A stretch of DNA of 6,536 nt from Microcaldota archaeon (GTDB lineage: Archaea > Micrarchaeota > Micrarchaeia > Anstonellales > Bilamarchaeaceae): NCBI GenBank assembly GCA_030668565.1, contig DAOVFD010000060.1:1-6536 (forward strand), given 5' to 3'. Position numbers and translations under genes: made by a program. The notes beneath the pieces were generated by a model, which saw nothing but the letters and a program-made list of their open reading frames with translations, did not search any database and was not told where the DNA came from. Shown piece by piece: positions 1 to 4,818 of this stretch. How positions within the stretch are numbered: the first letter of the stretch is position 1; each line of letters opens with the position of its first letter.

Positions 1-287
1 TTCACATCCGCTCCTCTATCGAGCAATCCTTTTACTTTCTCGATTTCTCCTTCTTTTGCTACTCCTATAAGTTGCTCGTTCAATTCTTCCTGTTCCTCAG
101 AAGTCAAGTTCTTTTTAGATTTCTGAACAGGTTTTGCTTTAGCTGCTTGTGGAGGTTCTGTAGGTAGTTTCTTTTCTTCGATTTTCTGCTCTAGTTCTTT
201 CTTCCTCTTGTCTTTCTTCCATTGTTCGACCTTTGCTAAAGCCTTTTTCTTCGCTTCTTTTGGTTTAAGTATTTTAATTCCGCTCAT
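1..287 (-). CDS. Ankyrin-repeat protein, N-terminal part (runs off the window)
   Basis: The 95 residues visible start at an ATG at 287-285, and the frame is still open at base 1. Residues 8-40 are rich in Lys and Glu and probably form a charged helix or coiled coil. Residues 41-60 are a Pro/Ala/Lys linker. From about residue 69 the sequence becomes a canonical ankyrin unit: 'LNEQLIGVAKEGEIEKVKGL' followed by 'LDRGADV' and a codon that must be Asn or Lys. This is the helix-turn-helix plus beta-hairpin signature GADVN. Ankyrin repeats bind proteins and have no enzymatic role of their own, so the partner is unknown. There is no signal peptide, so it is probably cytoplasmic. The start is supported by a TATA-like box at 311-319, 28 nt upstream, with no ribosome-binding site, implying a leaderless transcript. 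The number of repeats and any further domain lie outside the window. Confidence 0.8.
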   Translation of the reverse strand, partial: MSGIKILKPKEAKKKALAKVEQWKKDKRKKELEQKIEEKKLPTEPPQAAKAKPVQKSKKNLTSEEQEELNEQLIGVAKEGEIEKVKGLLDRGADV

Positions 288-538
288 CACATATATATTA
301 TAGCAAAACAAATATATATCTTACCATTTTCTCCGACTAATAAAAATCAGCTTATTCTGCCTCTACAATTTCTCTGAGGCAGTGAATAATTATAGTATAT
401 CAAAAGATATCGATTCACCCTTTGCCTCTCATCTTTAACCGTTGCCATTAGGAAACAAAATATGCTTATTTTATTGCCAACTGGAAATAAAAGTTTGGGC
501 GCAAAATGAGCTATTATCGCTCTTTCGTTATTTCTTCC
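288..538. other. Intergenic region without a convincing gene
   Basis: This is the gap between two divergently oriented genes. The only structure I see is an inverted repeat, CTGCCTC (357-363) with GAGGCAG (376-382), a perfect 7-bp stem with a 12-nt loop that can be extended by ATT/AAT across a 2-nt bulge. It is not followed by a T-tract on either strand, so I do not call it a terminator. Short ORFs at about 462-507 and 506-568 (+) have no ribosome-binding site and look like chance. Confidence 0.5.
311..319 (-). promoter_or_regulatory. TATA-like box for the ankyrin-repeat gene
   Basis: An alternating A/T stretch, read on the minus strand, is centred 28 nt before the ATG at 287. This matches the archaeal TATA-to-start distance and the other leaderless genes here. 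A second AT run at 289-300 sits too close to the start to be the TATA box and would fall at the transcription start. Confidence 0.5.
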
Positions 539-584
539 ACTTCATCGTCAACTTTAACGTTATTTTGAATGATAGACTTATAAA
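539..584 (+). repeat. 46-bp direct repeat, copy 1 (contains the ATPase promoter)
   Basis: Bases 539-584 match 1897-1942 at 40 of 46 positions, counted by hand. The core 544-574 matches 1902-1932 at 30 of 31. The repeat contains an 8-bp palindrome, TAACGTTA (555-562), and ends in the TATA box TTATAAA at 578-584. The copies are offset by exactly 1358 bp, so one repeat plus the ATPase gene makes a unit running from 539 to 1896. Confidence 0.9.
578..584 (+). promoter_or_regulatory. TATA box of the ATPase gene
   Basis: TTATAAA is centred 26 nt before the ATG at 607. No Shine-Dalgarno sequence lies between them, so the mRNA is probably leaderless. The palindrome TAACGTTA at 555-562 lies about 15 bp upstream of the box, where an activator or repressor could bind; its role is inferred from position only. 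Confidence 0.65.
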
Positions 585-606
585 CTTTACCATATAGAAG
601 ATAATT

Positions 607-1896
607 ATGAACCGAAATCAGATATTGGAAATACTTATAGACTGGAATTTCTGGAAAAAGGATCAGGAAACAGGTCTACCGAGAGAAACATACCTTAAGG
701 AAATAAAGCGATTGAGCCAGACTAATGAAGTAGTAACTGTTACTGGCAGCCGAAGAAGCGGTAAATCTACACTAATGCTTCAGTACATAAAGAATCTTAT
801 CAAGGGGGGTTTGTGTAAGGAAGATACATTATATGTTAACTTCGAAGATCCAAGATTCTCAGAGCCGACACTTCAGCTCCTTTTGGATATATACGACGTT
901 TATAAAGAACAGTTAAAACCGCAAAAAAAACCTTATATCTTTCTGGATGAGGTTCAGAAGGTAAAGGGGTGGGAAAAATTTGTAAATTCATTATACGAAA
1001 GAAAAGAAGCACATCTAATAGTATCTGGTTCGGCTTCAGAGTTACTTAGCGCTGAATTTGGATCTGTTCTTACTGGCAGGCATCTGGATCTTGAGGTATT
1101 CCCTCTTTCATTCAAAGAATTTCTGGTCTTCAAGGGGTTGAACGTAGAGAGTGAAATGGATATGGTAGCAAAACGAACAGAGATCAAACACCACTTGACG
1201 AGATATCTAGAAGAGGGTGGATTTCCAAAAACAGTTCTTATTGAAAATACTGAGGATAAAAAGACACTGCTGAAAACATACTTTAATGACATCATATCGA
1301 GGGACGTTGTTAAACGTTATAAGGTCAAAGAAATAGAGAAATTGGAAAAATTGGCTGTTTATTATTTGAGCAATACATCCACATTGCATTCATTTAACAG
1401 TATACAAAAATTCATAGGGCTTTCTTCTAGTACCATCGAACGTTTTTCCCATTATTTGAGTAATGCGTACATGCTGTTTTTTGTACAGAAATTTGCGTAC
1501 TCTCTTAAAGAACAGTCGAAAAGTCCGAAGAAGGTCTATTGTATAGATACCGGACTTAAAAATGCTGTAGGATTCAGATTCAGGGAGGAATTAGGAAGAC
1601 TTATCGAGAATGTAGTATTTCTGGAGCTTATGAGAAAAGGAAAAACAGTTTATTATTGGAGAGACCGGTATGGTTATGAGGTTGATTTTGTTATAAAAAA
1701 GGGCCTTAAACCATCCCAACTTATTCAAGTATGTTGGGACTTAGAAAAATCAGATACAAAAAACAGGGAGATTAGGGCTCTTCTGAGGGCAAAAAAATCG
1801 TTGAAAGTTGATAAGGGACTTATAATCAGCTGGGACTGCGAGAAGGAAGAAGACGATATTACGTATATACCACTATGGAAATGGTTAATCTTATAA
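607..1896 (+). CDS. AAA-type ATPase with C-terminal DUF4143 domain
   Basis: The 429-residue protein has the standard layout of the archaeal/bacterial AAA_14-DUF4143 family. An N-terminal segment is followed by Walker A GSRRSGKST (47-55), Walker B IFLDEVQ (111-117), a sensor-1-like VSGSAS (139-144), LTGR (155-158) and the family's GGFP (204-207). A probable winged-helix region (about 245-295, SSSTIERF at 273-280) leads to the DUF4143 end. There ENVVFLEL (334-341), YYWR (349-352) and EVDFVI (358-363) resemble the spaced acidic residues of a PD-(D/E)XK nuclease fold. ATP binding is well supported. Members are common, often multicopy and of unsettled cellular role; DNA- or toxin-related roles have been suggested, but nothing here decides. 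The length is normal and no frameshift is seen. The start at 607 is fixed by the TATA box. The gene stands alone inside a pair of 46-bp direct repeats, which suggests it moved or was duplicated as a unit. Confidence 0.92.
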   Translation: MNRNQILEILIDWNFWKKDQETGLPRETYLKEIKRLSQTNEVVTVTGSRRSGKSTLMLQYIKNLIKGGLCKEDTLYVNFEDPRFSEPTLQLLLDIYDVYKEQLKPQKKPYIFLDEVQKVKGWEKFVNSLYERKEAHLIVSGSASELLSAEFGSVLTGRHLDLEVFPLSFKEFLVFKGLNVESEMDMVAKRTEIKHHLTRYLEEGGFPKTVLIENTEDKKTLLKTYFNDIISRDVVKRYKVKEIEKLEKLAVYYLSNTSTLHSFNSIQKFIGLSSSTIERFSHYLSNAYMLFFVQKFAYSLKEQSKSPKKVYCIDTGLKNAVGFRFREELGRLIENVVFLELMRKGKTVYYWRDRYGYEVDFVIKKGLKPSQLIQVCWDLEKSDTKNREIRALLRAKKSLKVDKGLIISWDCEKEEDDITYIPLWKWLIL

Positions 1897-1942
1897 ACTC
1901 TATCGTCAACTTTAACGTTATTTTAAATGATATACCTTTAAA
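1897..1942 (+). repeat. 46-bp direct repeat, copy 2 (directly after the ATPase stop)
   Basis: This copy begins at the first base after the ATPase stop codon (1894-1896). It keeps the palindrome TAACGTTA (1913-1920) and a TATA-like CTTTAAA (1936-1942) where copy 1 has TTATAAA. Mismatches to copy 1 fall at its positions 542, 543, 567, 575, 578 and 580. If the box is active, transcription would start near 1966 on the plus strand and run antisense to the next gene. Confidence 0.9.
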
Positions 1943-1967
1943 AAATAAAAAAATCAGAGCGTGATTT
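1941..1967 (-). terminator. Hairpin plus T-tract terminator of the 1966-2331 gene
   Basis: AAATCA (1951-1956) and TGATTT (1962-1967) form a perfect 6-bp stem with a 5-nt loop. The hairpin overlaps the stop codon of the minus-strand gene. Read on the minus strand, it is followed by a T-rich run covering 1941-1954. Archaeal termination depends mainly on T-tracts, so the run itself may be the working part. Confidence 0.6.
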
Positions 1968-2331
1968 ACTCTCTGGATTCAGGTCTTGTTGGCGGCCTTG
2001 GTCGTTCCTTTATCATATCTTCGATAATGTAGCCGGGTATAAGACCCTCAAGTCGCACACAATCACAGTTTCCTTGCTCCCCTATCCTTTCTATGGCTTC
2101 GTTAATGCTACAGAGACGTCTTTCGTCGTATCTTTGCATATCGTAATTCAGCAGGATATCATCGAAATTCGTGGACCTGCGCTTTTCTGCATCGGATTCC
2201 CTAATCAATCCTTCAGTCCTGCCCTTTTCGCGCAACAATATCTGCAATGTGCAATACCTCCTCTTACATCCCCTGTGCTTTTCCTGACCTTTTTCAGGTC
2301 CTCTTTTCCTAATTTCCAATTTTCTTTCCAT
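1966..2331 (-). CDS. Small protein, possible degenerate DksA/TraR-like regulator
   Basis: I choose the ATG at 2331, giving 121 residues, because GGTGA (2341-2337) sits 5 nt upstream as a good archaeal ribosome-binding site. A GTG at 2340 in the same frame overlaps that site and is unlikely to be used. The protein is charged and basic at its start, with no membrane segment. The C-terminal half has a faint DksA/TraR look: a helix ending INEAIERIGE, then NCDC, then EGLIP and ERPRPPTRP. These line up with the family's ALERIxxGxYGxCxxCGxxIPxxRLxAxPxA. The two Cys pairs of the zinc finger are not preserved (only CDC is present), so if the relationship is real the finger is lost. Codon use and the regular ribosome-binding site argue for a real gene. 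It lies downstream of the broken HTH gene on the same strand. Function unknown; the family assignment is weak. Confidence 0.6.
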   Translation of the reverse strand: MERKLEIRKRGPEKGQEKHRGCKRRYCTLQILLREKGRTEGLIRESDAEKRRSTNFDDILLNYDMQRYDERRLCSINEAIERIGEQGNCDCVRLEGLIPGYIIEDMIKERPRPPTRPESRE

Positions 2332-2336
2332 TAAAA

Positions 2337-2341
2337 TCACC
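2337..2341 (-). promoter_or_regulatory. Ribosome-binding site deciding the start of the 121-aa gene
   Basis: GGTGA read on the minus strand ends 5 nt before the ATG at 2331. It favours that start over the upstream GTG. The gene has no TATA box at the 26-28 nt spacing, so it is probably read from a longer transcript that includes the HTH remnant. Confidence 0.6.
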
Positions 2342-2353
2342 TATTTTTATTGT

Positions 2354-2377
2354 AGTGTAAATTTGATAATTTACACT
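2354..2377 (-). other. Perfect 10-bp hairpin over the HTH stop codon
   Basis: AGTGTAAATT (2354-2363) and AATTTACACT (2368-2377) are perfect complements around a 4-nt loop. Read on the minus strand, the stem contains the stop codon of the HTH frame (2373-2371). It lies about 13 nt before the ribosome-binding site of the next gene. It could be an mRNA-stabilising or translation-controlling element, or a relic of a mobile-element end. Confidence 0.65.
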
Positions 2378-2663
2378 TCGGACAAATCACAGATTTGTCC
2401 TCCCTCTATTAATACGGCTAGAGGCTGCCGATTCAACATCCTGTAAACAGTCATATGGGAGACTCCTAAAACATCAGCAATATTCCTGATGCTCATCCTT
2501 TCTTCTACGTAAAGTCTGAAGGCTTCGCCTGCAGTCTCCTCATTAAGCTTCTGTTTCCCATTGGTCTGAGAATTAGTTCTTTCAACGCCAAAGCCGAATC
2601 ACGGGCTGTAGCATTCGTATATTCCTTCTGTTTTCGTTTCTTTTCATCTACATACACCTCCAT
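2371..2663 (-). pseudogene. Broken helix-turn-helix gene, transposase/recombinase-like
   Basis: A 75-codon open frame (2598-2374, stop 2373-2371) carries a clear helix-turn-helix: LYVEERMSIRNIADVLGVSH then MTVYRML, preceded by KLNEETAGEAFR. This is the usual N-terminal DNA-binding pattern of IS transposases, resolvases and small regulators. The frame has no start codon before an internal ATG at 2496, and a TGA (2601-2599) closes it upstream. Beyond that TGA the same frame reads IYECYSP, and a second TGA follows farther out. A good ribosome-binding site, GGAGGTG (2661-2655), leads to an ATG at 2647 in another frame that stops after 21 codons; a third frame opens at the ATG at 2663. This is best explained by one or more frameshifts in a once longer gene. 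Alternatives are a 41-residue mini-HTH protein from 2496, or a sequencing error. No catalytic domain follows. Confidence 0.6.
2380..2400 (-). other. Perfect 9-bp hairpin beside the previous one
   Basis: GGACAAATC (2380-2388) and GATTTGTCC (2392-2400) are perfect complements with a 3-nt loop. Only 2 nt separate this hairpin from the one at 2354-2377. It lies inside the last codons of the HTH frame, where selection on protein sequence alone would not produce two flawless stems. Confidence 0.65.
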
Positions 2664-2698
2664 GATTTCTTTGTTAACCTTATTTGGGAACTAAACAC

Positions 2699-2707
2699 TT
2701 ATATAAA
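2699..2707 (+). promoter_or_regulatory. TATA box of the transglutaminase-like gene
   Basis: TTATATAAA is centred 27 nt before the ATG at 2730, which implies a leaderless transcript; there is no ribosome-binding site. The box is nearly symmetric, so it may also serve the broken HTH gene on the minus strand, whose first possible start lies about 40 nt away. Confidence 0.65.
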
Positions 2708-2729
2708 TGTTTGTAACATTTTCTTTTTT

Positions 2730-3614
2730 ATGGACGGAAAGCATGTAAGACATGTAATTGCAATTATCGGATTTCTTGTTCTCATATTGGTTATTGCTTA
2801 TATAGCCATGGAATGGAGGGAAATAAGAACCCAGCAAGAACCTCAGCTTCTTCAGGTTCAGGAGGATGAAGAATTATTGCAGGTTCAGGTGCAAAAACCT
2901 CCGAAACAAATTCTTAGAGAAATGAAACTTAATAGAACGATAATAGAGAAGGACGTGGTAAGCGAGGATGAAGTAAGGAGGGAGATAGTAAGGGTAATTC
3001 CGGATATTCCTCATGGTAAACAATCAAGATATCAGGCATTCATCACTCCGGATGATTCTGCAGTCACAAATCTTGCAGCCTCTCTTCCTGATAATCCTGT
3101 TGCGCTATACCGGGAATCCGTTGCATGGACATGGGTATCTGAAGAAACATTAAACGGGGTTCCTGAAAAATGGCTGAAACCAGGTGAATTTATTTCAGAT
3201 ACTCCAGCATATCAAAACAATCCATTACCCGGTGAAAAAGTAAGCGATTGTTCCGAACAGGCAAATACCCTTGTTTCGTTAATACGTGCCAAAGGGGTAC
3301 AAGCAGAAAACATACGTGCTGTTCTTGGACTTGTAAATTTCTCTGATGAAATAGGAGGCCATGTCTGGGTTGAGTACTGGAACGGCCATAAATGGATAGC
3401 ACTGGATCCGACTTCAGGACCTTACTGGGATGATGATAAAGGAAAGAAGGTGGACAGCGGAGGAATAGCATTCAATTATTTCGCAAATCATGATTATCCT
3501 TCTATCGAAATCTGGAGCTATTACAATGATGTTTACTACTACGACCCCCGTTCAGGAGAGGGAAATCCGCCTCAGGGATGGAAGGGCCAGCAGATGATTT
3601 TAGTACAACAATAG
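2730..3614 (+). CDS. Membrane-anchored transglutaminase-like (papain-fold) protein
   Basis: The protein has 294 residues. Positions 8-27 form one hydrophobic helix after a short basic start, so it is probably a signal anchor with the rest outside the cell. A Gln/Glu-rich stalk with a short repeat (LLQVQ at 40-44 and 49-53) runs to about residue 60. The catalytic domain follows, with the transglutaminase-core triad visible in order: Cys174 in VSDCSEQAN, His211 in GGHVWVEYW and Asp226 in WIALDPTSG. The family (PF01841-type) includes proteases and peptide-modifying enzymes as well as true transglutaminases, so the reaction is not decided. The C-terminal tail is rich in Tyr, Trp and Asp. The gene has its own promoter, and the next gene's TATA box begins 2 nt after its stop codon, so the two are neighbours but probably separate transcripts. 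A role in envelope or exported-peptide processing is inference. Confidence 0.85.
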   Translation: MDGKHVRHVIAIIGFLVLILVIAYIAMEWREIRTQQEPQLLQVQEDEELLQVQVQKPPKQILREMKLNRTIIEKDVVSEDEVRREIVRVIPDIPHGKQSRYQAFITPDDSAVTNLAASLPDNPVALYRESVAWTWVSEETLNGVPEKWLKPGEFISDTPAYQNNPLPGEKVSDCSEQANTLVSLIRAKGVQAENIRAVLGLVNFSDEIGGHVWVEYWNGHKWIALDPTSGPYWDDDKGKKVDSGGIAFNYFANHDYPSIEIWSYYNDVYYYDPRSGEGNPPQGWKGQQMILVQQ

Positions 3615-3615
3615 G

Positions 3616-3623
3616 TTTAAATA
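3616..3623 (+). promoter_or_regulatory. TATA box of the amidotransferase gene
   Basis: TTTAAATA is centred about 27 nt before the ATG at 3647. It starts 2 nt after the preceding stop codon. It supports 3647 as the start, rather than the in-frame ATG at 3578 that lies inside the upstream gene. Confidence 0.65.
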
Positions 3624-3646
3624 CATATTATATCCTTAATTACAAC

Positions 3647-4651
3647 ATGGCAGAAATATTTCATATCGGCATTCTGGATTATACCCCTCTGGAATACACC
3701 AGATACCGGGAGCAGCTTGCAATAGATGTCCTTACTTCCGCTCTTAAAGAATCCATGCCGGAAGATATGCTACTGGGCTACACATATGTAAGGGGCCTGA
3801 GGGATGAAATACCTGATAAGGATTTTGACATGTTTCTTATAGCGGGAAGTCCTCTCTCCACAGTTAACTATTCTAGAAATCTTGACAGGGCTCTTAATCA
3901 TATAAGAGAAATAATCAGTGATGTTCCTGTTTTTGGTATCTGTTTCGGGCTTCATGCCATCGCGAATATTACCGGAAACGGTTCCGTGATGATAAAAGAA
4001 TTCGAAATAGGTCCCAAAGAGGTAGCGCTCTATTCAGACATAAAAGGCGTGGTGAAAGACAAACGGAGGGATTATCCTGTTTTTCCCGTAAATCATTTTT
4101 ACAAGATAACAAACGGAAACGGCGCGTTGAAAGTTGTTGGTGTGAGCAATGAGGGAATACAAATTGCAGATGCAACTGAATTTTTCGATGGAAATCCGGT
4201 CATGGGGGTACAATTCCATCCTGAATTTGCCGCCTCATGGAAGGGGTGGTATGCATTCAAAAAAATATTTGAGAAAACGCTTGACATGGTTATAAGTGGA
4301 GAATATTCCGAAGCTACAATCGGCCCGATAATCGATGCTTTGGATAAAACAGTCCGGAAAAGACTTCTGGAAACCGTTTACGACCCAGAAAGTCTGGTCG
4401 GCAGGAAACTTAGCGAAGAACAAAAAACACTTCTTATGAGCCTTTTCCATAACATCGATTTTCGCCAGAAACTTCTCGGGAAAAGGGAAAGTGAGAGGAC
4501 CTATGATGAATTGAAAGGGAATTCACGGGCGGTCATAGGCCATTTCATCAGAAGGGCGGTTAAAGTCAGGAATGCAAGGAAACAGAAGGCAATTCCCAAA
4601 AAACCAGTTGTCAGACCGGGAACCCAAATGAAACTCAAACTTCCAGTTTAA
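3647..4651 (+). CDS. Class I glutamine amidotransferase-like protein with basic C-terminal extension
   Basis: From the ATG at 3647 the product has 334 residues. Residues 1-220 are a class I (triad) amidotransferase domain of the GMP-synthase-subunit type. The nucleophile elbow is FGICFGLHA with Cys99, and VQFHPEF supplies His191 and Glu193. DMFLIAGSP at about 61-69 is the usual early strand and oxyanion loop. Such domains release ammonia from glutamine for a partner enzyme or hydrolyse gamma-glutamyl bonds. No synthase domain is fused or adjacent, so the partner is unknown. Residues from about 225 to 334 go beyond the family's normal end. They look helical and increasingly basic, finishing with RNARKQKAIPKKPVVRPGTQ and MKLKLPV, and might bind nucleic acid or a partner. 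There is no signal peptide, so it is cytoplasmic. It is transcribed alone from its own leaderless promoter. Confidence 0.85.
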   Translation: MAEIFHIGILDYTPLEYTRYREQLAIDVLTSALKESMPEDMLLGYTYVRGLRDEIPDKDFDMFLIAGSPLSTVNYSRNLDRALNHIREIISDVPVFGICFGLHAIANITGNGSVMIKEFEIGPKEVALYSDIKGVVKDKRRDYPVFPVNHFYKITNGNGALKVVGVSNEGIQIADATEFFDGNPVMGVQFHPEFAASWKGWYAFKKIFEKTLDMVISGEYSEATIGPIIDALDKTVRKRLLETVYDPESLVGRKLSEEQKTLLMSLFHNIDFRQKLLGKRESERTYDELKGNSRAVIGHFIRRAVKVRNARKQKAIPKKPVVRPGTQMKLKLPV

Positions 4652-4664
4652 TCAACTTTTCCGG

Positions 4665-4685
4665 TTTATAAAAAGCCTTTTATAA
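4665..4685 (+). promoter_or_regulatory. Two overlapping TATA-like boxes before the YqjD-like operon
   Basis: TTTATAAAAAG (4665-4675) and TTTTATAA (4678-4685) lie just after the amidotransferase stop. Applying the 26-28 nt spacing seen elsewhere gives starts near 4696 and 4709. Either would leave a leader of roughly 110-125 nt before the ATG at 4819, far longer than for the other genes here. The palindrome CCAATTGG (4700-4707) lies at the predicted start and could be an operator. Confidence 0.55.
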
Positions 4686-4716
4686 CTATTCTTCGATAGC
4701 CAATTGGTGATGCTGG

Positions 4717-4815
4717 ATGGCAAAATTGCAAAAAGCAATTTTGACTGTTCACACTAGAGAACTGCGTTCTCTGTGCCTAATGTCTTTTGGACATTTAGGA
4801 AACAGGAGGTTTTGA
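4717..4815 (+). CDS. Possible 32-residue leader peptide (upstream ORF)
   Basis: An ATG at 4717 opens a frame of 32 codons ending in TGA at 4813-4815, only 3 nt before the ATG of the YqjD-like gene. GGTGAT (4706-4711) lies 5 nt upstream as a plausible ribosome-binding site. The peptide starts MAKLQKAILTVH and ends FGHLGNRRF; it is basic and I recognise no family. The ORF covers all three hairpins of the leader and overlaps the AGGAGGT site of the downstream gene, the arrangement expected for translational coupling or attenuation. A competing ATG at 4710, 28 nt from the second TATA box, would give a 15-residue leaderless peptide in another frame. It may equally be chance, since AT-rich leaders often stay open for 30 codons. 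Confidence 0.35.
   Translation: MAKLQKAILTVHTRELRSLCLMSFGHLGNRRF
4721..4743 (+). other. Leader hairpin 1
   Basis: CAAAATTGC (4721-4729) and GCAATTTTG (4735-4743) form a perfect 9-bp stem around an AAAAA loop. It is the first of three consecutive hairpins in the leader. No T-tract of terminator length follows it. Confidence 0.7.
4752..4775 (+). other. Leader hairpin 2
   Basis: AGAGAAC (4756-4762) and GTTCTCT (4766-4772) form a perfect 7-bp stem with a TGC loop. It extends by CAC/GTG to 10 bp across a single bulged T at 4755. Its 3' end touches hairpin 3 with no gap. Confidence 0.7.
4776..4799 (+). other. Leader hairpin 3
   Basis: CCTAATGTC (4776-4784) pairs with GACA (4790-4793) and TTAGG (4795-4799), with one bulged T at 4794 and a 5-nt loop. 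It ends 4 nt before the AGGAGGT ribosome-binding site, so its stability could affect ribosome access. Confidence 0.65.
4804..4810 (+). promoter_or_regulatory. Strong Shine-Dalgarno site of the YqjD-like gene
   Basis: AGGAGGT lies 8 nt before the ATG at 4819. It is the best ribosome-binding site in the window and contrasts with the leaderless neighbours. It overlaps the last codons of the possible leader peptide. Confidence 0.8.
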
Positions 4816-4818
4816 AAC

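Noticed and set aside
357..382. Inverted repeat CTGCCTC/GAGGCAG as a terminator or attachment site
   Set aside because: A single 7-bp stem with a 12-nt loop and no adjacent T-tract; too weak to call on its own.
506..568. 20-codon plus-strand ORF beginning MSYYRSF
   Set aside because: No ribosome-binding site or spaced TATA box; it is Ser/Thr-rich and ends inside the repeat, so chance is the simpler explanation.
514..606. Minus-strand frame reading VKVDDEVEEITKER before a stop at 516-514
   Set aside because: It looks protein-like, but it runs back antisense into the ATPase, has no start of its own that I can identify, and the same frame hits a stop in the second repeat copy.
539..1942. Insertion sequence with the ATPase as transposase
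   Set aside because: The flanking repeats are direct, not inverted, there is no transposase motif, and the repeat carries a promoter. A duplication or cassette origin fits better.
2074..2334. 86-codon plus-strand ORF
   Set aside because: It is the antisense of the 121-aa gene; its high Phe/Pro/Ser content reflects the Lys/Glu/Gly/Arg codons on the other strand, and it has no promoter or ribosome-binding site at its start.
2332..2340. GTG start at 2340 for the 121-aa minus-strand gene
   Set aside because: The GTG is part of the GGTGA ribosome-binding site that serves the ATG at 2331.
3578..3646. In-frame ATG at 3578 extending the amidotransferase by 23 residues
   Set aside because: It lies inside the transglutaminase-like gene and upstream of the TATA box at 3616-3623; the extension adds nothing to the domain, and 3647 fits the leaderless spacing.
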